Notes under the pieces: generated by a model
Told to the model about the DNA's origin: nothing
Database searches by the model: none
What the model saw: the letters and a program-made list of their open reading frames with translations, nothing else
Program-made: the position numbers and the translations under genes
Shown here: piece by piece, positions 36,031 to 43,797 of the stretch
How the letters are laid out: every line of letters begins with the position of its first letter
How positions within the stretch are numbered: position 1 is the stretch's first letter
Assembly: GCF_036194065.1 (NCBI RefSeq)
Contig: NZ_CP108095.1
Span: 1,984,001-2,048,000 of the forward strand
DNA from: Streptomyces sp. NBC_00239
GTDB taxonomy: Bacteria > Actinomycetota > Actinomycetes > Streptomycetales > Streptomycetaceae
Direction: 5' to 3'
DNA length: 64,000 bases

Positions 36031-37361
36031 CAGCGGCTCGGCCAGGACCGTTCGATGGAGTCGGCGACCTGGCGGGTGCTCGCGCCGCCGATCCAGTCGA
36101 CGGCTCCCTTCCAGAACGTCCCGGCGCCGACCGACGCGGGCATCAGGTCGGAACCGTCGAACCTGAACTGTGTCCTGGGGTCCTGGAGCAGCCGGATGGA
36201 GAGCCTGTCGACCGGGGTCGCGGCGTTCGCCGGATCCACGCCCCTGTTCGCCGAGACGAACGGGCCCCTCTTCATGCGCGCGTTCGCGAAGGCCGCGGAG
36301 GCCAGGTACTCCTGGAACGCCCGCACTTCGGGACGGTCGGCGAACGTCGCGGTGAACACCCCACCGCCCAGTACGGGGCGGCCGGCCGGGTCGGCTCCCG
36401 GCAGGAGGAAGGCGTAGACGTCCTTGTCCGGTCCGATCTCGGTGCCCTTCGGCCACATGCCGGCGTAGAACGAGGCCTGGCGGTGCATCGCACAGTCGCC
36501 GGAGAGAACCGGTGTGCCTGCCTCCTGGAAGGAGATCGACGCCATCGAACGGGCCGGACCGAAACCGCCGTTGGCGTACCGATCGTTCTTGAGGATGGAC
36601 CCCACGGTGTCCATGGCCCTGATCACCCGCGGATCGTTGAACGGGATCGTGTGGGCGACCCACTGGTCGTAGACGTCCGTGCCCTGCTGGCGCAGCAGGA
36701 CGTCCTCGATCCAGTCCGTCACGGGCCAGCCGGTCGCCTCGGCGGACTCGATGCCCGCGCACCACGGCTTGACGCCCGACGCCGCGGCCTTCTCCGTCAC
36801 GGCCATCAGTTCGGACCACGTGCGGGGAACGCTCAGTCCCCTGTCGCGGAAGAACTTCGGCGAGTACCAGACGAACGACTTCACGTTCGCGACCAGCGGC
36901 GTGCCGTAGAGGGTGCCGTCCACGGTCGCGTAGCCGTTCCAGTCAGCCGACCAGCCCTGCTTCGCGAGGGCCACGACCCCGGCGCTCGCGGGCTTGAGCT
37001 TCCCCGCCCGCGCGAAGCGTTCCAGGAGCCCGGGCTGCGGGAAGAACGCCACGTCCGGCGCACTCCCGCCGTCGACCCGCAGCTGGATCTGGGCCTCGAA
37101 CTCCCCGTCCCCCTCGTACTGGACGTCGATTCCCGTGCAGTCCGCGAAGTCCGCCCAGGTCTCTTCGAACAGGTCGGCTTCCCGGTCCCGGTTCTCCGCG
37201 TAGACGGTGACCTTGCTGCCGGGGTGCTTGCCGTACCTGGCGTACGGCCCGCAGTCCGAGGCGATCTGCGACCGGGAAACACTGTCCTGCGGAACACCGC
37301 AGGCGGTGGCAAGGGCGGCGAGGGCGATGACGGCGAGCGCGAGCCTCGCGCCGAACCTCAT
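36030..37361 (-). CDS. ABC transporter solute-binding lipoprotein
   Basis: A 443-residue extracellular binding protein. The N-terminus has a basic start, a hydrophobic stretch and a lipobox-like ALATAC, so Cys21 should be lipidated. The body has the sugar-binding (family 1) pattern: FAQ-like segments such as DVQYEGDGEFEAQIQLRVD, DVAFFPQPGLLERFA and GTLYGTPLVANVKSFVWYSP. It delivers a carbohydrate to the two permeases encoded next. ATG at 37361 with GGAGA upstream. The sugar is unknown; no glycosidase is adjacent. Confidence 0.92.
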   Translation of the reverse strand: MRFGARLALAVIALAALATACGVPQDSVSRSQIASDCGPYARYGKHPGSKVTVYAENRDREADLFEETWADFADCTGIDVQYEGDGEFEAQIQLRVDGGSAPDVAFFPQPGLLERFARAGKLKPASAGVVALAKQGWSADWNGYATVDGTLYGTPLVANVKSFVWYSPKFFRDRGLSVPRTWSELMAVTEKAAASGVKPWCAGIESAEATGWPVTDWIEDVLLRQQGTDVYDQWVAHTIPFNDPRVIRAMDTVGSILKNDRYANGGFGPARSMASISFQEAGTPVLSGDCAMHRQASFYAGMWPKGTEIGPDKDVYAFLLPGADPAGRPVLGGGVFTATFADRPEVRAFQEYLASAAFANARMKRGPFVSANRGVDPANAATPVDRLSIRLLQDPRTQFRFDGSDLMPASVGAGTFWKGAVDWIGGASTRQVADSIERSWPSR

Positions 37362-37423
37362 GGGTACATCTTCTCCGATCGCCCGCCGAAGGTTCCTCGG
37401 GGGCGATCAGAAGCTACCAGCGC

Positions 37424-37449
37424 TCGAACATTATCGACTAATCGTTCGA
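37424..37449. promoter_or_regulatory. Inverted repeat upstream of the ABC importer operon
   Basis: TCGAAC (37424-37429) and GTTCGA (37444-37449) flank an AT-rich centre, 63 bp before the binding-protein gene and just after the neighbouring hydrolase stop region. Position and local AT content suit an operator, possibly for the coupled LAL regulator. Only this single copy was seen. Confidence 0.4.
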
Positions 37450-37464
37450 TCCTGAACGATCTGG

Positions 37465-38190
37465 TCAGTGGGCGGTGGACCGGGCCGCGTCCTGGATCAG
37501 CTCCGCCACGGCCTTGGGCTGGGCGAGCATGACCAGATGGGAGGAGTCGACCTCGACGGTGGTCATGCCGGCGCGCTCGTACCCGTAGCGCTCCACATCG
37601 GGGTTGATCGTGCGGTCGGAGGAGGCGACCAGGCCCCACGAGGGCTTGGTCTTCCACGCCGCGACGGGCGCCGCCTCCGAGAAGGCACGTGCGGCCAGGG
37701 GGCGCTGGGAGACGGCGAGCACCGCGGCGAGGTCGGGGTCGACGTCCGCCGCGAAGAGGGAGGGGAACCGGTCGACCGCCACCGAGACGTCGGTGCCGGT
37801 CTCGGTGGAGCCGGCCACCGGGAACGGGGTGTGGACGAGCGCGTCGGCGAGGCCGGAGTCGGGGAAGCGGCCCTGCAGCTCGCCCAGGCTCTCTCCTTCC
37901 TCCAGCGCGTATCCCGCCAGGTACACCAGTGCGCGGACGTTGTCCTCCGTCCCGGCGAGGGTGATGACGGCGCCGCCGTAGGAGTGCCCGACCAGGATCA
38001 CGGGGCCTTCGACGGCGCGGATCACCGAGGCGATGTACGCGGCGTCGTCGACGAGGCCGCGGTTGGGCACGGCCGGGGCCACCACTTCCATGCCGGCGGC
38101 GGTCAGTTCGGGGATGACGCGGGCGAAGCTGGAGGCGTCGGCGAAGGCGCCGTGGACCAGGACGACGGTGGGGCGGGCGTGTCGGGGCAT
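37465..38190 (-). CDS. Alpha/beta hydrolase, paralogue of the protein at 21477
   Basis: A 241-residue hydrolase, clearly homologous along its length to the product of 21477-22190 (shared VVLVHGAF, EGESLG.LQG.FP, SQRPLA, AAW.TKPSW, DRTI.P). This copy keeps the nucleophile, GHSYGG with Ser70, the acid in SSDRTINPD and histidine in SSHLVML, so it should be active. The substrate is unknown. ATG at 38190 with GAGGAG upstream. Confidence 0.9.
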   Translation of the reverse strand: MPRHARPTVVLVHGAFADASSFARVIPELTAAGMEVVAPAVPNRGLVDDAAYIASVIRAVEGPVILVGHSYGGAVITLAGTEDNVRALVYLAGYALEEGESLGELQGRFPDSGLADALVHTPFPVAGSTETGTDVSVAVDRFPSLFAADVDPDLAAVLAVSQRPLAARAFSEAAPVAAWKTKPSWGLVASSDRTINPDVERYGYERAGMTTVEVDSSHLVMLAQPKAVAELIQDAARSTAH

Positions 38191-38376
38191 GGGGGAACTC
38201 CTCGGTGCGTGACTGGGGCTGGGGATGGGGCTGGGGACGGGGATGCGGGAGGCGGATGCGTGGGGTTCGCGTGGTGCTTCACAGGCCGAAGCGGGCGCGC
38301 CTCGCCTCGGGCACCAGGTCGGTGTGCTCGGGGTGCTTGCCGATCCAGCCGCGGATGAAGGGGTGGGTGGGTGCCG

Positions 38377-39114
38377 TCAGAGCGTGCGGCGTACGCCTGC
38401 CTGGCGTTCCAGGTTGCGGAGTTGGACGGACAGGTCGCCTTCCACGGCGAGGTGGGCGGGGCCGCTGCGGCCGATGGGCAGGACCTGCTCGCTGCGCATG
38501 TCCTCGAGCATCAGGGCGAACGCCGTGTACATCGCGACGAGCGCCACCACGAGGCCGAGCGCGCCGGACATGCGCGTCAGCCATTCGACGCCGGTGATGC
38601 CCGCGAGGCCGGTGGCCGCCCAGCGGGGCAGGGAGACCGCGAGGACGAACCACAGCGCGCGCTTGGGCCGGGTCACGGCGGTCATCAGGGCCCCGAAGCA
38701 CAGGAGCGCCAGGTTGAACACGCCGAGGACCTGGAGGCCGTCGGCCGCGCCGCTGAGCATGATGAGCGAGTAGGGGAGCCAGCTGCCGGCGAACACCGCC
38801 ATCAGCGTCGCCGCGATCACGTCACGGGCGCCGAAGGCCAGGAAGCTCACCAGGAGTTGCAGGGCGAAGGCCGGCAGCACGGTGAGGGCGACGGCGCTGC
38901 GGGCCGTCTCGTCGAAGATCCCGAGCTGCAGGCAGCCTGTCATCACGGAGGCGATGGCTATCGTGAAGAAGCCGAGCGGCATGGGCGAGGCGATGGGGCG
39001 CAGGTTGATGCGTGTCATCGACCGGAGGTCCGGCTCGAAACGGCGTCCCGGGGGAACGTCCGGCAGGGCTGCCGGCGTGTCGCCGCCGTCGGCGGCGGGG
39101 GAGGCTGCGGACAT
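38377..39114 (-). CDS. GPR1/FUN34/SatP-like membrane protein (possible acetate transporter)
   Basis: A 245-residue protein with six hydrophobic segments. The first one, IASPMPLGFFTIAIASVMTG, resembles the NPxPLGL signature of the acetate/succinate transporter family, but it is diverged. N- and C-terminal tails are hydrophilic. ATG at 39114 with GAGAG upstream; it follows the amidohydrolase gene by 17 bp, so they are one operon. Small carboxylate transport is a reasonable but unproven role. Confidence 0.6.
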   Translation of the reverse strand: MSAASPAADGGDTPAALPDVPPGRRFEPDLRSMTRINLRPIASPMPLGFFTIAIASVMTGCLQLGIFDETARSAVALTVLPAFALQLLVSFLAFGARDVIAATLMAVFAGSWLPYSLIMLSGAADGLQVLGVFNLALLCFGALMTAVTRPKRALWFVLAVSLPRWAATGLAGITGVEWLTRMSGALGLVVALVAMYTAFALMLEDMRSEQVLPIGRSGPAHLAVEGDLSVQLRNLERQAGVRRTL

Positions 39115-39131
39115 CGGGTGGGATCTCTCTT

Positions 39132-41018
39132 TCAGTGATCGAAGCAGGGATCGACGAGGGACGGCGCCGAGTCGGGAACGGAGCCGCGTGCGACGCGCCA
39201 GCGGCGGTGCTGCTCGGACTCGGCGACGGCCTCGGCCACGGCCGATGCCTGGCGGGCACCGCTCTGGTACCCGCCGAAGTGGGCCACCGGGCTCCACCCG
39301 GGGGTCACCGGCGGGATGGCCTCGTCGAGCCCCTCGTACTCGGCGGTCGCGTAGACGATCCGGCCGCCGACGACGGTGAGGACGGACTCGATGTCGGGGA
39401 TGACGTCCTCGGGCACGGTGAGGAAGTCGTCGGAGAGGATCGCGAGGTCGCCGTAAGTCCCCTCCCGCAGGGTTCCCTTGACGTCCGCCTCGCCGGTGAG
39501 CTGCGCTCCGCCCCGGGTGTAGAGACCGAGGGCGGTCTCCCGGTCGATCAGGTTGCCGGCCGGGTAGAGGGCCGTGCCGCCGACGGTGCGCCCGGCGACC
39601 AGCCAGTGGAGGGCGACCCACGGGTTGTACGAGGAGACGCGGGTGGCGTCGGTGCCTGCGGCGACGGTCAGGCCCCGGTCGAGCATGGCCCGGACGGGCG
39701 GGGTGTGGGCGGCGGCCTCGGCGCCGTAGCGGTCGCGGAAGGCGGTGCCCTGGAAGGACATGCGGTTCTGGACGGACAGGGCGCCGCCGAGGGTCGCGAT
39801 CCGGTCGAGGCTGTCGGCCGAGACGGTCTCCGCGTGGTCGAAGAGCCAGCGGTTGCCGCCGGGGAAGAGTCCTTCCGCGGCGAGCTTCTCGAAGACGGCC
39901 AGGTCGCGGCGGATCGTCTCGTCGTAGGTCGCGTGGAGCCGGAAGCCCCAGCCGTTCTCGAGGAGAAGCCGGACGGCGCTCTCGAACTCGGCCTCGTACC
40001 CTGCGGCGAGCTCGGGCCGGGGCTCGGAGAAGTTCTCGAAGTCGGCGGCGGCCCAGGTCAGGTTCTCTCCCGCGCCGTTGAGGCGGAGCCACTCGTCCCC
40101 CTCCCCGGGCTTGACCATCTCGGTCCAGCGCTTCAGGTCGGCGAGTTCCTGCCCGGCGGTCTGCGGGAAGAGGTGGTAGGCGATCCGGAGCGTCAGCTCT
40201 CCCGACCGGGCGAGGTCGACGACCGTCGCGTAGTTGTCGGGGAAGTTCTGGAACCCGCCGGCGGCGTCGACCGCGGACGTCAGTCCGAAGCGGTTCAGCT
40301 CGCGCAGGAAGTGGCGCGTCGACGTCCGCTTGTCGGCCTCGTCGAGTGTCGGCGCCTTGGCCAGGGTCGAGTACAGGATGAGGGCGCTCGGCGCCGCGAG
40401 GAGCACGCCGTTGGGTTCGCCGTCCCGGCCGCGGACGATCTGCCCGCCGCGGGGATCCGGGGTGTCGCGGGTGAAGCCGGCTGCCCGCACCGCGGCGCGG
40501 TTCATCAGCGCCGACTGGTACAGGTGCAGGACGAAGACCGGGGTGTCGGGGGCGGCGGCGTTCAGCTCCGCGACGGTCGGCATCCTGCGCTCGGCGAACT
40601 GCTCGGCGGTCCAGCCGCCCACCACGCGGATCCACTGCCCCTTCGGGGTGCGGCCGGCCTGCTCGCGCAGCATCGCGAGGGCGTGTCGCAGGGTTCGTAC
40701 GCCGTCCCAGCGCAGCTCCAGGACGTAGTTCAGGCCGCCCCGGATGACATGCAGGTGCGAGTCGTTGAGGCCGGGGATCACCCGGCGGCCGAGGGCGTCC
40801 ACGACCTTCGTTCCCGGCCCGACGAGGTGGGCGAGGTCGTGGTCGTCGCCGAGGGCCGCGACCCTGCCGCCGCGGAGGGCGACGGCACGGGCCTCGGGGC
40901 GGTCGGGGTCACCGGTGAACACCTTGGCGTTGCGGACGAGGAGGTCGGCGTGCTCGTGTTCCCGACGCGGGGCGGGGACGAGGCCCGCCACCGGCATGCT
41001 CGTCGACGGCCCGGTCAT
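39132..41018 (-). CDS. YtcJ-type amidohydrolase
   Basis: A 628-residue metal-dependent amidohydrolase of the YtcJ/LAF3 group. Seen: LLVRNAKVFTGD, the metal site PGLNDSHLHVIRGG, WLFDHAE, and the closing AGTDATRVSSYNPWVALHWLV with the conserved aspartate. These enzymes hydrolyse amides or formamides, but few have known substrates. ATG at 41018 overlaps the stop of the 55-residue ORF (ATGA). Confidence 0.88.
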   Translation of the reverse strand: MTGPSTSMPVAGLVPAPRREHEHADLLVRNAKVFTGDPDRPEARAVALRGGRVAALGDDHDLAHLVGPGTKVVDALGRRVIPGLNDSHLHVIRGGLNYVLELRWDGVRTLRHALAMLREQAGRTPKGQWIRVVGGWTAEQFAERRMPTVAELNAAAPDTPVFVLHLYQSALMNRAAVRAAGFTRDTPDPRGGQIVRGRDGEPNGVLLAAPSALILYSTLAKAPTLDEADKRTSTRHFLRELNRFGLTSAVDAAGGFQNFPDNYATVVDLARSGELTLRIAYHLFPQTAGQELADLKRWTEMVKPGEGDEWLRLNGAGENLTWAAADFENFSEPRPELAAGYEAEFESAVRLLLENGWGFRLHATYDETIRRDLAVFEKLAAEGLFPGGNRWLFDHAETVSADSLDRIATLGGALSVQNRMSFQGTAFRDRYGAEAAAHTPPVRAMLDRGLTVAAGTDATRVSSYNPWVALHWLVAGRTVGGTALYPAGNLIDRETALGLYTRGGAQLTGEADVKGTLREGTYGDLAILSDDFLTVPEDVIPDIESVLTVVGGRIVYATAEYEGLDEAIPPVTPGWSPVAHFGGYQSGARQASAVAEAVAESEQHRRWRVARGSVPDSAPSLVDPCFDH

Positions 41019-41182
41019 GCGAGGGCCTCGTCGACCTCGGGCAGGGGGACGCCCTGACCGCTCTGGACACCGGCCACGGCCTTGCGGCCTTCTGCGACGG
41101 GGATCTGGTGGAGGTACGGCGGCCGGGCGGTGGCGTCGGCGAAGGCCTGGGCGGCGGGTTCGAGGATCGGACGGTTCTTCAC
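41015..41182 (-). CDS. 55-residue ORF, N-terminal fragment of an alpha/beta hydrolase
   Basis: GTG at 41182 with AAGGAG 7 nt upstream. The product (VKNRPILEPAAQAFADATARPPY...) looks like the first 55 residues of an HSL-type alpha/beta hydrolase and then stops. The stop overlaps the amidohydrolase start and its own start overlaps the stop of the preceding ORF, so it is translated in line. It lacks every catalytic residue. It may be a remnant left by a deletion, kept because it couples translation. Confidence 0.6.
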   Translation of the reverse strand: MKNRPILEPAAQAFADATARPPYLHQIPVAEGRKAVAGVQSGQGVPLPEVDEALA

Positions 41183-41589
41183 AAGGGGTTCTCCTTCTCG
41201 GGATGCACGAGAGTGCGCGGGTCGGGGGATCGGCGGGCCGCCCGTACGGCGTCGGGGACCACGTAGGTGACCACGGCCGGAGGGCAGACGGCCAGGGCGT
41301 GCGGCGCGCCCGCTTCGGTGATGTGCGGGCCGGCGCGCCGGGCCAGGACGCGCGCCGGGTCGAGTGCCGCCGTGACCGCCTGCCGGGCCCCGTCGGCCGA
41401 CCGGGCCGCCGCGCGGGCGGCGCCGGGTCGCAGCAGGGCCTTGCTCGGCACGCACCCGCGGTAGGAACACTCGCCGCCGACCGCCTCGGCCTCGACGACG
41501 ACGGCGGTCAGCCCCGCCCGGGCGGTCCGATCGGCGACGACCTCGCCGGCCGGACCGCCGCCGACCGCGACGACGTCGTAGGTGTCCAT
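41179..41589 (-). pseudogene. Truncated FAD-dependent disulfide oxidoreductase
   Basis: A 136-residue ORF whose first 90 residues are the FAD-binding start of a lipoamide dehydrogenase/mercuric reductase-type enzyme: VVAVGGGPAGEVVADR and the redox pair in GGECSYRGCVPSKALLRP. After that the sequence departs from the family (tail ending HPEKENPL), so the NAD and dimer domains are missing (normal length about 460). The ATG at 41589 shares a base with the Dps stop (TGATG). Probably an internal-deletion remnant; a function for the short product is not excluded. Confidence 0.7.
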
Positions 41590-42167
41590 CAGCCGCGCAC
41601 CAGAGGGGTGTCCACGAGGTGCTCGGCCAGGAACCACACCTGCGCCTCGCCGGTGCGGATGACATCGGAGACGAGCAGGTCGGCGCTGCCCTCGTCGCCC
41701 TCTCCGGAGAGCCGGGCGGCGGCGTCCCGGCCGTCGATCAGGATCCGCTCGTGCGCGTCGAGGAGCCGCGACAGCATGACGGGCACCGGCTCGACGCCGT
41801 CCGGCGGACGGGGGATCGCCGTCAGTTCCGCGACGTGGCGCGGGTCCCCGACGGCGACGCCGCCGAGGCTCTGGACCCGCTCGGCCAGCGCGTCCACGAT
41901 GGCCAGCTGGGCCTCCGCGTGCTTGTCCAGCATGACGTGGAGCGAGTAGAAGGTCGCCCCTCGCATGAGCCAGTGGTGCTTCTTGTAGAGGGAGTGGAGG
42001 ATCTGCGTGTCGGCGAGGACGCGGTTCAGCCGCTGGCAGGCGTACATGCGGGTGTCGTGGCCGAGGCCGATCGGCAACTGCTTGAGCGTGCCGAACGCCT
42101 GGGTCTCGGCGCCCTTCTGGTGCAGCAGCGGCTGGCCGCCGCCGTGCGGGGGCGTGCGGGTGTCCAT
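41589..42167 (-). CDS. dps: Dps family DNA-protection ferritin
   Basis: A 192-residue Dps protein. The ferroxidase region is seen as HSLYKKHHWLMRGATFYSLHVMLDKHAEAQ-like spacing: a histidine pair, tryptophan, then LH...D...E. Dps forms 12-mers that oxidise and store iron and bind DNA, protecting against peroxide. ATG at 42167 with CAGGAG upstream. It heads the run of coupled ORFs down to the amidohydrolase. Confidence 0.92.
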   Translation of the reverse strand: MDTRTPPHGGGQPLLHQKGAETQAFGTLKQLPIGLGHDTRMYACQRLNRVLADTQILHSLYKKHHWLMRGATFYSLHVMLDKHAEAQLAIVDALAERVQSLGGVAVGDPRHVAELTAIPRPPDGVEPVPVMLSRLLDAHERILIDGRDAAARLSGEGDEGSADLLVSDVIRTGEAQVWFLAEHLVDTPLVRG

Positions 42168-42259
42168 CGAGTGCTCCTGTTCGGGAGGGAAGGTGGGGAG
42201 GGCCCGGCCGCCCGGTCGGGGGTGCGCGGGCGGCCGGACCCGGCCTGCGCGGCTCGCGC

Positions 42260-42766
42260 TCAGCGCTCGGCGATCGCCGGGGCGGCGGTCCGGTGCAGGA
42301 CGAGCCGGGTGAGGAGTCCGCTGCCGAGACCGGCCACGAGCGCGAGGGCGGCCCACCACAGCGGGTACGGCGCGAGGCCGAGGGCAGCGTCGAGGGACCA
42401 GGCGCCGGGGCCGGTGGCGGCGAGGGCGGCGGCGGTGCCGATGAGGACGAGCGGGTACTCGTACCCGTCGTTCTGCACCCAGAGCCCGTGGCGCCGTTTC
42501 ACGGTGAGCGCGACCGTCATGACCCCGATGGCGCCGGTCGCGGCGAGCGGGGTCAGGAGGCCGGCCGCGAGCAGCAGGCCCGATCCGATCTGACCACCGC
42601 CCGCCGCCAGGGCGGTGAGGGCGCCGCCGCGGAAGCCGTCGGCGCGGAACTCCTCCGTGCCGCCCTCGAGTCCCTTGCCGCCCAGGTGCGAGCTGATCTT
42701 CTGCACACCGTGGCCGGCGACGAGCAGTCCCACCAGCAGACGCAGGATCAGAATGCCGGTGTCCAC
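42260..42766 (-). CDS. DoxX family membrane protein
   Basis: A 168-residue protein with four hydrophobic segments. It begins LILRLLVGLLVAGHGVQKI, the DoxX signature, followed by GSGLLLAAGLLTPLAATG. Family members are linked to thiol/redox stress complexes, but their activity is poorly known. GTG at 42766, five bases after the stop of the YcaC-type gene, so co-transcribed. Confidence 0.9.
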   Translation of the reverse strand: MDTGILILRLLVGLLVAGHGVQKISSHLGGKGLEGGTEEFRADGFRGGALTALAAGGGQIGSGLLLAAGLLTPLAATGAIGVMTVALTVKRRHGLWVQNDGYEYPLVLIGTAAALAATGPGAWSLDAALGLAPYPLWWAALALVAGLGSGLLTRLVLHRTAAPAIAER

Positions 42767-42771
42767 GGGGG

Positions 42772-43434
42772 TCAGCCGGCTGCGTGCGCGCCGATGATGC
42801 TCTGCGCGTACACGACGCCCAGGCCGTACGCACCCGCGTGGGCCTTGACGATCTCCATGACCGCGCCGTACGTCTCCTGACGGGCCCAGTCGCGCTGCAG
42901 CTCCAGGAGGACCTGGACCCAGGTCACCGGGACGGCGCCGGCGGCGATCATCCGCTGCAGCGCGTGCTCGTGGGCGGCCGGGCTGACGCCACCGGAGGCG
43001 TCGGTCACGACGTACACCTCGTACCCCTGCTCGAGCGCCGAGAGCGCGGGCAGCACGAGGCAGACCTCGGTCCACAGACCCGACAGGATGATCTTCTTGC
43101 GCCCGGTCGCCTTGACCGCCGCCACGAGCGCCTCGTCCTCCCAGGCGTTCATGGTGGTGCGGTCGATGGTCTCGTTCTCGGGGAACACCTCGGCGAGCTG
43201 CGGCAGCAGGGGCCCGGAGAACGACTCGGCGGCCACCGTGGTCAGGACGGCCGGCACGTCGAAGGCCCGAGCCGCCTTGGCGAGACCCACGGTGCTGTTG
43301 ATGATCGCGGCGCGGTCGCCGCTTCCGGTGCCGAAGAACATCTGCGGCTGGTGGTCCACGAAGACCATGACCGCGTTGTCGGGCGTGAGCAGGTCCTTGC
43401 TCGGGGCGGCCTGCACCTTGGTGATGTCGAACAT
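42772..43434 (-). CDS. YcaC-type isochorismatase-like hydrolase
   Basis: A 220-residue cysteine hydrolase of the isochorismatase superfamily. Catalytic residues are visible: aspartate in MVFVDHQPQMFF, lysine in TGRKKIILSG and cysteine in LWTEVCLVLPAL. The YcaC group is one whose substrate is not established. ATG at 43434 with GAGGA upstream. It is the first gene of the minus-strand run; its promoter lies in the gene-free stretch 43435-43797. Confidence 0.9.
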   Translation of the reverse strand: MFDITKVQAAPSKDLLTPDNAVMVFVDHQPQMFFGTGSGDRAAIINSTVGLAKAARAFDVPAVLTTVAAESFSGPLLPQLAEVFPENETIDRTTMNAWEDEALVAAVKATGRKKIILSGLWTEVCLVLPALSALEQGYEVYVVTDASGGVSPAAHEHALQRMIAAGAVPVTWVQVLLELQRDWARQETYGAVMEIVKAHAGAYGLGVVYAQSIIGAHAAG

Positions 43435-43797
43435 GAGGGGTCCTCTCGAAGCAATCGGTAACGTGCCCCCCGCGTCCGCGGCTCGGCACTCCTTCAAGCT
43501 ACGAGCGACCCCATCGACCGTGTTGACCTTCTGCGCCCAGGGGTTGGCACGACGGCGCACAACCGGTGAAGGACGAGACCCGCGCGGTGTCACGGGCGCG
43601 AACGCGCAAGGTCATCTTCAAGAGGCGCGACTGGCCGCAGTCGCCACCGCCGACCGGGCCCGGTGCGGCACCGGCAGGACGTCGCCGGGGAAGCGGTCGC
43701 GCAGGATGGCGGTCAAGTTCACGCGGACCGAGACCACTTGCTCCCCGGAGAGGCCCGCGCCGCCGCCCATGGACCGCGCGGGGTCGTACCGCGCGGG
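43435..43797. other. Gene-free boundary between the catabolic run and the biosynthetic cluster
   Basis: About 360 bases without a supported gene. It should hold the promoter of the YcaC-type gene (nearest 43440-43560) and the end of the NRPS transcript. I see no strong hairpin or consensus promoter in it. Confidence 0.4.

Noticed and set aside
38279..38701. Small ORF overlapping the SatP-like gene
   Set aside because: Arg/Pro/His-rich shadow of the membrane protein frame with no family features.
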